Source of the DNA: a virus
Strand: one strand, 5' to 3'
Virus record (IMG/VR): IMGVR_UViG_3300050190_000052
Location: 1-58,285 of that record
DNA length: 58,285 nt
Shown: in pieces, positions 24,377 to 34,414 of the stretch
Layout of the letters: each line of letters opens with the position of its first letter
Numbering within the stretch: the stretch's first letter is position 1
The notes under the pieces: model-generated
Databases searched by the model: none
Told to the model about the DNA's origin: nothing
What the model saw: only the letters and a program-made list of their open reading frames with translations
Position numbers and translations under genes: made by a program

Positions 24377-26914
24377 ATGTCTGGTAGCAGCAAAAACAGT
24401 TCCGTAGCGCCCACCAAACTCACACCGATGGCGATGGATCAGCCGATCGGTCAGACTGGCGACGGCCAACCGATCCTTGCGACCAGTTATTTCGGCCAGG
24501 TGATAACGCGGATACTGGCGTACCTCGGACAGCCCGCGCCGGCCAGTGCGAGTGGCGGCGGCGGCAGCGGAGGCAACAATCTAACCATATCGGAACAGAT
24601 CAGCCAACTTAATACCTCGATAACCGTGCTCCAGGCTGCTGGATCTTCATCATCCGGGATGTCCGGTCGCATATCGGGGATCGAGGAGGCCCTTCAAAAA
24701 ATCCGGCCCTGGGTTCCATCCGCGCCAGCCATGCCGGGCGCCGCGGGAGCGGCTGGACTGACAGGACTGCGCGGGGCACCTGGACTACCTGGATCAAACG
24801 GCCTGCCCGGGCCGCCAGGACAACCCTCCGAGTGGAGCGGTGGGACGGTGTCGGCAGTCGGCACATCGCTCGCCATCACCTCCGGGACCATCAACCTCGG
24901 CACTGTGGCGGCCGGAAACATCCTGGGTAACTCAGGCAGCGTGGGGGCAATACCAACAGCAACGGCGATCGGAGCCAATCTGACGATCGCGGCAGGAACC
25001 CTGAGTGCCAGCGCGGGAGGGTCGACAACGACGATAATCGCTGGATCGAACCTCAATGTTGGCGCGGGGCCGGGTGGGACGATAACGACCAGCGGAACCC
25101 TCAATCTACAGAACTCGCCGACGATCTCAGTGTCCTCGACGTTCCCGATGGTCCTGGACGGCGGAACGGTTGTCTCCGCAAGCCCCTTGCCGAGCGGGAC
25201 GCTTCTGCAACTGAGCAATATCAACGGCCAAAACACACGTATTCTGCTTGATGCTTTCGGCCACAATTCCGGGCGACTTTCCTCCCGTCAGGCAAATGGG
25301 ACCAGTAGCGTTCCGCTCGCGAGCTCTTCTGGATATGCCAATTGGACTGCGGACGGGCTGGCGTTCGACGGCACGAATTACGTTGCAAATGCGAGTATAA
25401 CCTTTTTAACGGCCGAGAACATTACGCCCACGGCAAATGGCGGCCAGATGCAATTTGCGGTTTCACAAATCGGATCTGTTACTTCTGTGACCCCTCTTAC
25501 TATCGTGGGTAATGCGAATGGCGTTGTGCTTGTGGGTAATGGCGCGACGGTATCAGGGACCGACGTACTTCAGGTCACCGGTGGAACGGCAACCGACAAC
25601 CTGGGCGTCTCGGGGACACTTTCTGCCTTTCCGTTTGGCGCCGGCCTGACACTGACGGCGGGCTCACTCGCGGCCACTGCCGCCGCGCCAGAGTGGACGG
25701 CCGGCACAGTCACGGCCATTGGGTCCAATGTCACACTGACCGCCGGGACTCTCTCGGCTACGGCGCCGGGGACCGGCACGGTCACCAACATTGCTACCTC
25801 GGGCGCGGGGATCACGGGCGGTCCAATCACCACGACAGGCACGCTCGCCGTCGAGTGGAATGGCGGCACGGTGGCATCACTCGGAACCGGGCTGTCGCTC
25901 GTGGGAACGGCGCTCACCCCCACCTATCAGGCCGGCTCTCTCACTGCGTTTCACGCCGGGCTTACTCTGGCCACGGGGACGCTAACGCCCGACTGGAATG
26001 GCGGTGTGGTGACCGCGATTGGGTCCAACGTCACCTTGACGTCAGGCACGCTCTCGGCCTCAGCTCCCGGCACTGGCACCGTGACGCAACTCGTCGCTGG
26101 ATCGAACCTCACCGGTGGGACGATCACCGGGTCGGGGACGGTCGCGATCCAGTCAAGTCCAACCTTCGCGGCGGCGGCGGGATATGCCCCAGTTGTAGTC
26201 AATGCCAATAGCATCATACCGTCCGTCCCGACCCACAGTGGTACGGTAATCCAACTTGTCGGAGCGCCTGCGGCAAACTCCAGGTTCTTGATTGACGCCA
26301 TCGGCGGAAATCCTGCTTACTCAGGACGGCGAGCGGATGGGACCGCTGGTACGTTGAGTGCCGTTTCTTCCGGCGAAAACCTTACGACATTCTCGGTGGC
26401 AGGCTACGGCGCGACAAATTACGGAACGAACCAAACTTTTCTACAGGTCACCACTTCCGAGAACTATACTGACTCCGCCCAAGGCTTCGGTATCTCTTTT
26501 AGCACCGTCGCGAATACAACGGTTACGCTTACGCAACGCGGAACGATAACAAACGATGGCATACTGGTCTGGGGCGCGACCACGGCCACCGGCGCCGCTA
26601 AACTTCAGGTCACCGGTGGAACGGCAACCGATACGCTCATCCTGAATTCAGCGACTGTCCTCCCGGTCCTGACAGGCACCACGGGCAGCATCGGGGGTTC
26701 GGCTCTTCTCGCTGGCCAGGACGCAACGGGGACGGTGGCCATCGCCGGGGTCACAACGGCCATGGCGGTAGATGCGTCGCCGGTCACCTATCCTGGGGCC
26801 GGGGTGTTCTGGAACGGCTACGTGTCGTCGGCGGGAACGGTCACGGTTGCCGTGGGAGCGGCCATAGCGCTGACTCCTGCGGCCTCGAATTATAACATTC
26901 GCGTTACTCAGTGA
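24377..26914 (+). CDS. Tail fibre with coiled coil and collagen-like triplets
   Basis: 845 residues: short N-terminal attachment region, Gly-rich linker, a coiled coil (~70-110), then a short collagen-like Gly-X-Y run (GLTGLRGAPGLPGSNGLPGP), followed by ~600 residues of repeated beta motifs. The repeats read roughly 'GTVTAIGSNVTLTSGTLSA...GTGTVT' and are visible in DNA too: a ~30-base segment near 25570 recurs near 26609. This is typical of trimeric fibres. The C-terminus ends in a small beta domain. It follows the hub gene and likely attaches to it. Confidence 0.72.
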   Translation: MSGSSKNSSVAPTKLTPMAMDQPIGQTGDGQPILATSYFGQVITRILAYLGQPAPASASGGGGSGGNNLTISEQISQLNTSITVLQAAGSSSSGMSGRISGIEEALQKIRPWVPSAPAMPGAAGAAGLTGLRGAPGLPGSNGLPGPPGQPSEWSGGTVSAVGTSLAITSGTINLGTVAAGNILGNSGSVGAIPTATAIGANLTIAAGTLSASAGGSTTTIIAGSNLNVGAGPGGTITTSGTLNLQNSPTISVSSTFPMVLDGGTVVSASPLPSGTLLQLSNINGQNTRILLDAFGHNSGRLSSRQANGTSSVPLASSSGYANWTADGLAFDGTNYVANASITFLTAENITPTANGGQMQFAVSQIGSVTSVTPLTIVGNANGVVLVGNGATVSGTDVLQVTGGTATDNLGVSGTLSAFPFGAGLTLTAGSLAATAAAPEWTAGTVTAIGSNVTLTAGTLSATAPGTGTVTNIATSGAGITGGPITTTGTLAVEWNGGTVASLGTGLSLVGTALTPTYQAGSLTAFHAGLTLATGTLTPDWNGGVVTAIGSNVTLTSGTLSASAPGTGTVTQLVAGSNLTGGTITGSGTVAIQSSPTFAAAAGYAPVVVNANSIIPSVPTHSGTVIQLVGAPAANSRFLIDAIGGNPAYSGRRADGTAGTLSAVSSGENLTTFSVAGYGATNYGTNQTFLQVTTSENYTDSAQGFGISFSTVANTTVTLTQRGTITNDGILVWGATTATGAAKLQVTGGTATDTLILNSATVLPVLTGTTGSIGGSALLAGQDATGTVAIAGVTTAMAVDASPVTYPGAGVFWNGYVSSAGTVTVAVGAAIALTPAASNYNIRVTQ

Positions 26915-27027
26915 GCGGCGACATCTGCCGCGGATGCGGATAACTTGCGGGAGTGAGTGTTTTCCTGTTACCTGCGTAATGCGGGCCCAGAAGCGCCTCC
27001 CATCGAGCAACAGGATGTGGAATTCGC

Positions 27028-27369
27028 ATGGCACCGCCGGTTCAGCAGATCATCGAGACCCAACAGCTCGGCAGCAGCGCCGGGCTGCTTTACACATCCC
27101 CATCGAACGTCTGGACGCAGATCATCGCATTGACCGCGGTGAACACGGACACGGCGACCCGCACGATTACGCTCTACATCGTGCCAAGCGGTGGATCGGC
27201 CGGCGCACCGACCGAAAGCACGCCTCCTCGCGCGCTCCTCGCCGGCGGCGGCTACAATGGCCAGAACGAGTATGGGATGGTCCTCAATCCCGGTGACGCG
27301 ATATGGGGCGTTGCCGACACCGCGGCGAAGGTGAACGTATTCGCCTCTGGCCTGTTGAACGTGTCCTGA
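27028..27369 (+). CDS. Small structural protein, 113 aa
   Basis: Beta-type protein (LLYTSPSNVWTQIIALTAVN, ITLYIVPSGGS, LNPGDAIWGVAD), resembling small fibre-associated proteins that follow tail-fibre genes. The ATG follows CAGGATGTGGAATTCGC, a moderate ribosome site. Function unknown. Confidence 0.6.
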   Translation: MAPPVQQIIETQQLGSSAGLLYTSPSNVWTQIIALTAVNTDTATRTITLYIVPSGGSAGAPTESTPPRALLAGGGYNGQNEYGMVLNPGDAIWGVADTAAKVNVFASGLLNVS

Positions 27370-27370
27370 G

Positions 27371-27925
27371 ATGGGGCATTTCACCCTCATCGCCAAGGAT
27401 ATAGACGTCGCGCCATTGCTGGCCGAGATCGACGCCAATCCTGGACTCTGGAATGACCGTCCAGAGCGGCGTGCGGGCAATTCGCCGCATCGGGAGACAT
27501 CGGACCTCTGGATCCGGTATGCCAGCAAAGAAGAGATGCGCGGGCCGGGATTTATGCAACGGGAACACCAATCGGTCTGGTGGCCGGCCTTTCATGTGCT
27601 CCTTTCGCTACCGTCCATAATCGTGCAGTTCATGCGATTGGTGAGTCCGGTGCGAACCGGCGGCATCCTGATGACCCGCATCCCGCCCGGTTGCCAGGTC
27701 TATCCGCATGATGACCGGGGAAGCTGGCACTCAGAGTATTACACCACCAAGGTCTGGCTTGTGCTCCGGGGGAATGACCGGTGCGTGAACACCGTCGAGG
27801 ACGAGGAGATGGTGTGGAAGCAGGGAGAGGCATGGAGCCACGATAATCTGATTACGCATTCAGTGCGGAACGACGGCGACTCCGAGCGGATTGTTCTCAT
27901 AATGTGCTTCAGGAGGGACGAATGA
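27371..27925 (+). CDS. AspH-like Fe(II)/2-oxoglutarate oxygenase
   Basis: 184 residues with the core of the aspartyl/asparaginyl beta-hydroxylase family: GGILMTRIPPGCQVYPHDDR and GSWHSEYYTTKVWLVLRGN, a distal WSHDNLITHSVRNDGD that should supply the second metal His, and a final RIVLIMCFR strand. His in YPHDD and His in THSV are the probable Fe(II) ligands. Placed in the tail module with a cupin gene overlapping its end. Possible substrates are a phage tail protein or a host surface/ribosomal protein; the sequence does not say which. Confidence 0.75.
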   Translation: MGHFTLIAKDIDVAPLLAEIDANPGLWNDRPERRAGNSPHRETSDLWIRYASKEEMRGPGFMQREHQSVWWPAFHVLLSLPSIIVQFMRLVSPVRTGGILMTRIPPGCQVYPHDDRGSWHSEYYTTKVWLVLRGNDRCVNTVEDEEMVWKQGEAWSHDNLITHSVRNDGDSERIVLIMCFRRDE

Positions 27926-28287
27926 TCCGGTCCGTTCTTGAACCGTTCGCCATGGCGTTTCCGGCCGACAATATCCGACATCATTTTGTTGGTCAGGACG
28001 ATGCGAAGGGCATCTACGCGAAGGAGTTGCGCATTCCCGCCGGCTTCGTTCTGGTGTCTCATGAACATGATTACGACCATCTGAGCATTCTGGCCTCTGG
28101 CACCATCCGGCTGATGATCGACGGTGCCACATGGCTTTACCATGGACCGATCGCGCTGCCGATCCGGAAGGGTCAGCCGCACACACTCACCGCGGTAACC
28201 AATACCGTATGGTTCTGCATTCACCCGACCGACGAGACTGACGAGGCGAAGGTCGATGATGTGATCCTGTCGAAGGAACTGAGATAA
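27922..28287 (+). CDS. Cupin-like small beta-barrel protein
   Basis: 121 residues; starts at ATGA overlapping the upstream oxygenase. The sequence AGFVLVSHEHDYDHLSILASG fits the first cupin motif (given in two pieces: GFVLVSHEHDYDH, LSILASG) with His residues able to bind a metal; PIRKGQPHTLTAV fits the second. Coupled translation suggests the two proteins work together or on the same target. Confidence 0.68.
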   Translation: MIRSVLEPFAMAFPADNIRHHFVGQDDAKGIYAKELRIPAGFVLVSHEHDYDHLSILASGTIRLMIDGATWLYHGPIALPIRKGQPHTLTAVTNTVWFCIHPTDETDEAKVDDVILSKELR

Positions 28288-28360
28288 TGGTTAATCCTAA
28301 CCTCCTGTCCGGCAAGCGGCGCCCTCGCGCGGCTTTGTCGGCGACCCAGGAGTAAAGCCG

Positions 28361-29233
28361 ATTCCGTGGGCCGCGGCCGGAGCTGCTATCAGTGCAGTCG
28401 GATCGATTGGGGGTTCTCTCCTCGGATCCAATGCTGCCAGTAGTGCCGCAAAGGCGCAGGAGCAGTCGCAGCAAAATTCGCTCGACTGGATAAAGCAGAA
28501 CTATGGACAGACCCAATCCAACCTTCAGCCTTATATGAGCGGCGGGACTTCGGCGCTTGGCTCATTGCTCAGCCTGTATGGACTACCAGGCGGCACGGCC
28601 GGCGGCGGAAGTGCAGGGGGCGCGGTGGGGGCCGGTGGCACTGGTGGGCCTCCAGGGTCCGCTCTGGGAGGAGCCGCCGGGGCGTTTGCTCAGTTCCAAA
28701 GCACTCCGGGCTATCAATTCCCGTTGCAGCAAGCAAACCTTGCGACCAATCGCGCGCTCGCCAGTTCCGGCCTCACCGGCAGCCCGGGTGCGATCGGTCG
28801 AGATATTGGGCAGTTGAACGCTGGATATGCGAGCCAGGGCTTCAATCAGTATACGAGCGGGTTGACCGGCCTCGCCAGTTCAGGCCAGAACGCGGCTTCA
28901 TCGCTCGGCAGCATCGGCCTTGGAACCGGAGCACAGATCGGCGCCGCCAATACGAATTACGGCAATGCCGCCGCACAGGGCATCATGAACAGCGCCAGCG
29001 CGACCAATCAAGGAATTGGCCAAACCGGCGGCTCGATCGGCAGTGCGCTCAATAATCCATCTGTGCAGAATGGCCTTAGTAACCTTTTCGGAATGGGCCA
29101 GTCGTCTTACGCATCACAGATCGCCAATCCCAATACGAACTATAACGCTGCCACGAGTTCATTCATTGGAGCGAATTCGTCCGCCACCAGTCCACTGGCC
29201 GCCTCGGACGCCACATTTAGTTTCGGTACATAG
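28361..29233 (+). CDS. Ejection/internal virion protein, apparent ATT start
   Basis: 290 residues, Gly/Ala/Ser/Asn rich. Frame and composition extend 58 codons upstream of the first ATG (28535). The proposed start is ATT at 28361, preceded by AGGAG (28348-28352) with 8-base spacing, giving an N-terminus (M)PWAAAGAAISAVGSIGGSL typical of this DNA-transfer protein type, then an amphipathic stretch QNSLDWIKQNYGQTQSNL. No ATG, GTG or TTG lies in this frame between the preceding stop and 28535. A 22-codon ORF (28287-28355) ends inside the AGGAG. Confidence 0.6.
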   Translation: MPWAAAGAAISAVGSIGGSLLGSNAASSAAKAQEQSQQNSLDWIKQNYGQTQSNLQPYMSGGTSALGSLLSLYGLPGGTAGGGSAGGAVGAGGTGGPPGSALGGAAGAFAQFQSTPGYQFPLQQANLATNRALASSGLTGSPGAIGRDIGQLNAGYASQGFNQYTSGLTGLASSGQNAASSLGSIGLGTGAQIGAANTNYGNAAAQGIMNSASATNQGIGQTGGSIGSALNNPSVQNGLSNLFGMGQSSYASQIANPNTNYNAATSSFIGANSSATSPLAASDATFSFGT

Positions 29234-31363
29234 ATGTCCGGTTCCATCATGCAATTCGCTCCGGTCGCCGCGCCGGATATCGTTGGCCAGGAACAGAAAT
29301 GGGCCGGGTTGGGGCAGACTCAGGCGCAAACCGGGCTGATCGGGGCACAGGCCGCGCTCACATCCGCACAAGCCGGCGGGATCCCGTCCGAGATCGCGCT
29401 TCGGCAGGCTCAGGCCGGGCAAGCTCAGGCGCAAGCGGGGCTGATCGGGGCACAAGCTGGCGCAATTCCGTCCGAAATCGGATTGCGCGGGGCTCAGGCC
29501 GCACAAGCGAGTGGAGCAGCGGCGAGTTCTACTGCGACCGCAGCACAAACCGGACAGGATACTTACGCCAAGCGTTTGCAAAACCTCCTGACAGGCTCAG
29601 CTATAAATCAGTCAGGTGTGATTGGTCAGGTGCCTCCTCCGCCGGATGGAAGCGGTCCCCGTCTTCCGATCGGCCCAGCGGTCGATCCGTCTGCGGCGCC
29701 CTACATTCCGCCCGAGGGCCAAGGCTTGTTGCGTGCCTTGTCACCATCCGAGTCTCCATCGGCGAACGTGCGATATGTGCCGCCGCAGAGCGGACGATCC
29801 CCAACATTTGACACGTCGCAGGGCCATCCTGGCGCGGGAGCAGCCGGACTTTACCAGTTCGAGCCAGCGACATGGAAAACGGCGTCGGCTGGCGCTGGCG
29901 TAGATCCGAACAACATGAGCCAAGGCAATCAGGATCGCGCCGCATGGTGGCTCGCACAGAAAACCTACAATGATCAAACTGGACAGGATCTCGACACTGA
30001 CCTCAAAGCTGGTGGTCATGAGGCGCAGATCACTGCCGCCCTTGCTTCTCAGTGGCCGTCCATCACCGGAGGTTCGCAACAGAACAAAACCGGCGAATCG
30101 TTCATGCGACGACTTCCTCTGACGGTTGCCCATGAAACGCAGCAAAGTGGGGTAGCCGATCCAGGCGGCCATACGGGACCAGACACGCGCGCCAATGTTC
30201 CGACGACAGCGGGCGCCACGTGGCCACAGCCGCCATCAGCATCGACCGCATCCGCTCCAACACCGTCGCCAACAGGCGCAACGCCCATTCGGCCGGTGAT
30301 GATCCCAGGCATGCCGGGACCCTCTCCTGGCACGCTTGCCATGCAGCCGGGTGGCCTGATGGGATCGCCCGAACAAAGGACTCAGTTCCAAACGCAGCGC
30401 GCGAATAATATGGCCACGATCTTCAGCAGTCAGCCGGACGCGCCGACCGGAATTCAGGCGCTGTCGGATGGTGGTTACATCACGCCGGCGCAGAAGCAAA
30501 CGCTTCTGGCAAATCCAGACAGCGCGCGGAACTTCATCGCCCAGCAACTGCCAATCGCCAATCAGCCGACGCCTGGTATCAAGGCGCAGATCGAGCGCGA
30601 CACGCCTCTGATGGCCTCCGATCTCTCGAAGAATGAAGCGAATGTTGATGCTGGAATGAAAGCTGCGACCGACCAGTACAATCTACAAAACATCAAGGGA
30701 ATGGTCGCTGGAACGCCGGATGATCTTCTCGGGGCCGGGAGTGATACCAGACTGGCCATTGCGGCATACGCCAAGGAATTCGGAGGCTCCTGGTCTCAGG
30801 GCATAGCCCAGCATTTGACGGGCGTTGGCCCCATGGACGTCTCTCAGCTTCAGGACTTGCAGAAGTCATTCCTGAGCAACGTCATGTCGAACGAACGGAC
30901 GCAGGGCGTTCAACGTATCGGCGCGATGTCTACCCAGTATTTCGCGAAGGCCAGCCCCTCGATCGACATGACCAAGCCGGCGGTCCAGCAGATCACGAAC
31001 CTTGGTCAGGTCGCCCAGCAGATGACGCGCGACTTTGCTGACGCCTCCAATGACTTCTATTCGACGCAACGGGACGCCACGAACGACTCTTTGGTCTCGG
31101 GACCGTATAAGCGATATCAGCCGATGACGGCGTTGGAGAAGCAGTGGCTGTCTCCGGACTCGCCGCACGGCCCGGATGTCTACGCCGCCGCGGCCAATCT
31201 GATGAACGGTATGCCGCCAGCAAAGGCGTTCGCGACATTCGGCCCGGGCACGGACGCTAAGCCGAACCTCGTCAACCGCGCCAAGCAACAAGAGGCGGTG
31301 GCTATCATCAAACGGGTTGATCCAAACGGTCTGGCTCACCTTGGTTACCAGGCCGCGCAGTAG
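29234..31363 (+). CDS. Ejection protein with degenerate muramidase-like domain
   Basis: 709 residues. N-terminus has amphipathic tandem repeats (QAGLIGAQAG.IPSEI.LR.AQA, repeated at DNA level near 29334 and 29438). Residues ~195-290 resemble the second half of a phage muramidase/transglycosylase domain (GAGAAGLYQFEPATWKTA, NQDRAAWWLAQKTYN, FMRRL); the upstream part that normally carries the catalytic Glu is not evident, so activity is doubtful. The remainder is helical. Such proteins enter the cell envelope with the DNA. Confidence 0.68.
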   Translation: MSGSIMQFAPVAAPDIVGQEQKWAGLGQTQAQTGLIGAQAALTSAQAGGIPSEIALRQAQAGQAQAQAGLIGAQAGAIPSEIGLRGAQAAQASGAAASSTATAAQTGQDTYAKRLQNLLTGSAINQSGVIGQVPPPPDGSGPRLPIGPAVDPSAAPYIPPEGQGLLRALSPSESPSANVRYVPPQSGRSPTFDTSQGHPGAGAAGLYQFEPATWKTASAGAGVDPNNMSQGNQDRAAWWLAQKTYNDQTGQDLDTDLKAGGHEAQITAALASQWPSITGGSQQNKTGESFMRRLPLTVAHETQQSGVADPGGHTGPDTRANVPTTAGATWPQPPSASTASAPTPSPTGATPIRPVMIPGMPGPSPGTLAMQPGGLMGSPEQRTQFQTQRANNMATIFSSQPDAPTGIQALSDGGYITPAQKQTLLANPDSARNFIAQQLPIANQPTPGIKAQIERDTPLMASDLSKNEANVDAGMKAATDQYNLQNIKGMVAGTPDDLLGAGSDTRLAIAAYAKEFGGSWSQGIAQHLTGVGPMDVSQLQDLQKSFLSNVMSNERTQGVQRIGAMSTQYFAKASPSIDMTKPAVQQITNLGQVAQQMTRDFADASNDFYSTQRDATNDSLVSGPYKRYQPMTALEKQWLSPDSPHGPDVYAAAANLMNGMPPAKAFATFGPGTDAKPNLVNRAKQQEAVAIIKRVDPNGLAHLGYQAAQ

Positions 31364-34029
31364 TGGCTGACGCGGCAACCACATTCGATCCATTTGCCGC
31401 CAACGGCTTTGTCCCGGTCAATGACAATGGACAGAAGCCCGGGCTCTCGCCAGTAATCGATATCGGCGGGGAAACCAACATTGATCCGGCGGCTCAGCCT
31501 GGAACGGCCGGCTCTGGCACCATCGCATCTCAGGTCGGCGGCCCGCCGACACCGAACCCGGCGCCGCTGACCGTTCCTCCAGGGACGCCGATACAGCGGA
31601 TCACGCCAAGAACTGACCCGGTCGAACTCGGTCTCCTCAATGACACGCTGGACGCTTCGCCCGGCGCGCCAGCAGCGCCATCAGCGACGGCGCCTGAACC
31701 AACCAAAACGACCGCCTTCGATCCCTTCGCCGCCAATGGGTTTGTCAAGTCTGACACCACTCCAGCGACTGTGCCGGCTACGTCCGAAACATCCACGACG
31801 GCGCCGGCTACCGCTCCTCCGACCGATCCCGTCGTCAAAATGCTTGGTGGCCCATATCCGCCATCGACATCGCCGGAGTTCGCCGCGCTTCCGTGGGACC
31901 AACGTTTGAAGGCAAGTTTCGTCGATGCTTTTCTGGACCCTGCCAACACACGCCTTGCCGCGGGCCAGTCTGCATCGCATGGCGCTACGATGGGGTACGA
32001 CGAGGATGCAGTCCCAGCGGTATCGGCCGCGATCGACAGCCTGACAAAGGGCGTTCCTTTCGCTCCGGCTTATGATCAGGCGCGGCAGGAAATGAAGGCG
32101 AACCGTATCGCTTTCGAGAAACAGAATCCAGTTACTGGAACCGCTCTTGAGCTTGCCGGCGGACTTGCCTCAACCCCCGTGACCGCTCCGCTGTTCGGCC
32201 CCGGCGCGAGTTTTATGGGAGTCGGACGTAATATCATCGCTGGCGCCGGGCTTGGAGCCGCGGCCGGCTTTGGTCAAACCGAAGGGGATACGTCGCAGCG
32301 TCTGCAAGGCGCTCGGCAGGGCGCTGAAATGGGAGGCGTTCTATCCGCCGCCGCACCGACGATCGGCGCCGTTGGCACCAGACTGAATACAGCCTTGCGG
32401 CCGAACGCGGCAATTGACAACCTGGCGGGCGGCGCGTTGCGAGACGCCGCCGGACTGAGCCCAACCGACGCGGTACCGACGCCAACCCCATCCCCATTGC
32501 CGAACATGCCAATCGGTGTGGCTGGTGGCTTCAATTCACCGGGACTCGCCTCGACCGAACGGTTGCTGAACACAACCGACAATACCGGCGCGTTGGTTGA
32601 GAGGACTGCGCAGAATCAGGCGATCCAGACGGCAGCGACAGGAACCGTCCCAGGGCTGCCAAGACTGGCCGAACCGGCAACGGTATCCGACGCGGCGACC
32701 GAGATGACCAACGCGATGCAGGGCGCACACGGCGTTTTGCGTGATGAAGAACGCCGGCTCTGGACCACACAGCCAATGCAGACCGTGCAACCGGATATCC
32801 CAGCAGCGGTGGCGCGGGTGCAGAGGACGATCGGTGGACTTCCGGCGCGCTTCCAAAACGCCATGACGCGCAATGCGGACGTCTACAACGCGTTGCAGGA
32901 CTTCTATAATCTGCCGAAAAATGCATCGCTGCACGACATGAACTCGGCGCGAAGCGACATCCTCGCCGCCGCGCGCGGGCTGCCGGCCAGCGAGCGGTTT
33001 GCCCGCACAGCCGCGACCTCGGCGGGCGACGCGATCCTGGATGCGATCGAAAGCAATCCAGGTCTGCGTGCCAATCCACAGGCCCTCTCCGATTACCGGC
33101 GCGCGCGGACTTACTCGCGTCGTCTCAATGACGCGTTCGAAAAGCCGCAATTCCAGGCAATGGTGAACGCACAGCCCGGCAATCGCAAAGGGCTCGACCC
33201 GGCGGTGGTCGGGCGCAAGGCTTTCAATTTAACGACAGCGAGTGAGAAAACCCCGGGCGGTGTCAATCATATCCTAGGCATGCTGGATGATCTCAGGCGT
33301 ACATGGGGGAGCCTCGCCACTGCGAATGCAGGGATGCCATTGCCCGGCTTGAGTCCCGCCGCCGCATTCGGAGCGCGCGCCGAGTTGGCGCAGGGATACC
33401 GGAACGTCATTATCAACTCGATGCTCGATGCCGCATCGTCTACGGAGCGTGATCTATCCGGCAAGCCGAACATCATCATGAACCGGCTCTCAGAAACGAT
33501 CGACAGCAACCGCGGGTGGATCCAGCGTAGTGGCGCGATGTCGCCGGCACAGATGGACGTCGTGGACGCGATACGAGATGCCGCCGTGATGGCCGCGAAG
33601 CGTGAGGCTCTACGCGGCGGTCGCGGCAGTGAGACATTTGAGCGTCTGATCGGCGACCGTTATCTGGATGTGTTCCTGGGCCCCGTTCTGAGCCGGGTGC
33701 TTCCTCGCGTAGGCGGCGCGATCGGCGGGGCGATTACCGAGCATGTCGCGCCGGGGTTTGGCATTGGCGCGCTGATCGGCATTGAACTGGCGGGCGCTGG
33801 CCACAGCACGACAACGGCGCTACAGAGCCTCTATGCGATGCCGCGCGCTGCCCTGCGCCAACGACTGAACGAAGCGATCAGAGATCCAGCCATTGCCGCT
33901 GACCTCATGCGCCGTGCGGGTAGCAGCGTCAGTCCTCAGACCAAGCAATGGGCCAGGTCCCTCCTGGCAATGGAACCGGCCGCCACAGCCGCGCGCACGC
34001 TTGGTCCAACTCAGGGAGCCACACAATGA
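31363..34029 (+). CDS. Large ejection/internal virion protein
   Basis: 888 residues; GTG start overlapping the upstream stop. The N-terminal ~150 residues are disordered and carry the motif FDPFAANGFV twice. A hydrophobic Gly/Ala-rich region (~residues 255-310, ELAGGLASTPVTAPLFG onward) could insert in membranes; the C-terminal ~500 are helical with another hydrophobic Gly-rich stretch near 790-815. The layout is like P22 gp16/gp20-type DNA-transfer proteins. Third of three consecutive ejection-type genes. Confidence 0.68.
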   Translation: MADAATTFDPFAANGFVPVNDNGQKPGLSPVIDIGGETNIDPAAQPGTAGSGTIASQVGGPPTPNPAPLTVPPGTPIQRITPRTDPVELGLLNDTLDASPGAPAAPSATAPEPTKTTAFDPFAANGFVKSDTTPATVPATSETSTTAPATAPPTDPVVKMLGGPYPPSTSPEFAALPWDQRLKASFVDAFLDPANTRLAAGQSASHGATMGYDEDAVPAVSAAIDSLTKGVPFAPAYDQARQEMKANRIAFEKQNPVTGTALELAGGLASTPVTAPLFGPGASFMGVGRNIIAGAGLGAAAGFGQTEGDTSQRLQGARQGAEMGGVLSAAAPTIGAVGTRLNTALRPNAAIDNLAGGALRDAAGLSPTDAVPTPTPSPLPNMPIGVAGGFNSPGLASTERLLNTTDNTGALVERTAQNQAIQTAATGTVPGLPRLAEPATVSDAATEMTNAMQGAHGVLRDEERRLWTTQPMQTVQPDIPAAVARVQRTIGGLPARFQNAMTRNADVYNALQDFYNLPKNASLHDMNSARSDILAAARGLPASERFARTAATSAGDAILDAIESNPGLRANPQALSDYRRARTYSRRLNDAFEKPQFQAMVNAQPGNRKGLDPAVVGRKAFNLTTASEKTPGGVNHILGMLDDLRRTWGSLATANAGMPLPGLSPAAAFGARAELAQGYRNVIINSMLDAASSTERDLSGKPNIIMNRLSETIDSNRGWIQRSGAMSPAQMDVVDAIRDAAVMAAKREALRGGRGSETFERLIGDRYLDVFLGPVLSRVLPRVGGAIGGAITEHVAPGFGIGALIGIELAGAGHSTTTALQSLYAMPRAALRQRLNEAIRDPAIAADLMRRAGSSVSPQTKQWARSLLAMEPAATAARTLGPTQGATQ

Positions 34030-34196
34030 AACTGCCATCGATGAAGCCAATGAAGATGCCGATGCCGCCCGGCGGTCGCGCACTCGAAGCCGGCCAGAAA
34101 GTGCTTGCTGCGTTCGCACACCATGCCCCGGCGAACATGAGGCTGAACCCACGCATGGACCGGCCAGGGAAGCCGAGCGGCCCGCGCAACGGATGA
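34026..34196 (+). CDS. Hypothetical 56-aa basic protein
   Basis: Starts at ATGA overlapping the ejection gene's stop. Met/Pro/Lys-rich N-terminus (MKLPSMKPMKMPMPPGG), then a short helix. The stop overlaps the next start. Function unknown. Confidence 0.5.
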   Translation: MKLPSMKPMKMPMPPGGRALEAGQKVLAAFAHHAPANMRLNPRMDRPGKPSGPRNG

Positions 34197-34336
34197 GCGC
34201 CTTATGGTTCGTCCTGACGCTCGGGACAGCATGGGCCATGATCAGACTCCGTGTTGACCCCACACAGGGCCGCCAGGAAGACCGTCAGATCGCGGAACGT
34301 GAGCGGCTAAGAGCCCGGCATTATCCACACCTTTGA
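34193..34336 (+). CDS. Hypothetical 47-aa membrane-anchored peptide
   Basis: Overlaps the upstream stop by ATGA. The N-terminus is hydrophobic (ALWFVLTLGTAWAMIRL) followed by a charged tail, a single-pass membrane topology. Function unknown. Confidence 0.5.
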   Translation: MSALWFVLTLGTAWAMIRLRVDPTQGRQEDRQIAERERLRARHYPHL

Positions 34337-34414
34337 TCGGCTGGTGTAAGTCGGAGTTTCTGTCTACGATGACGCACGGGCCAGCAGCCCAGCTATTCAT
34401 CTGGAAGCGCTGGC

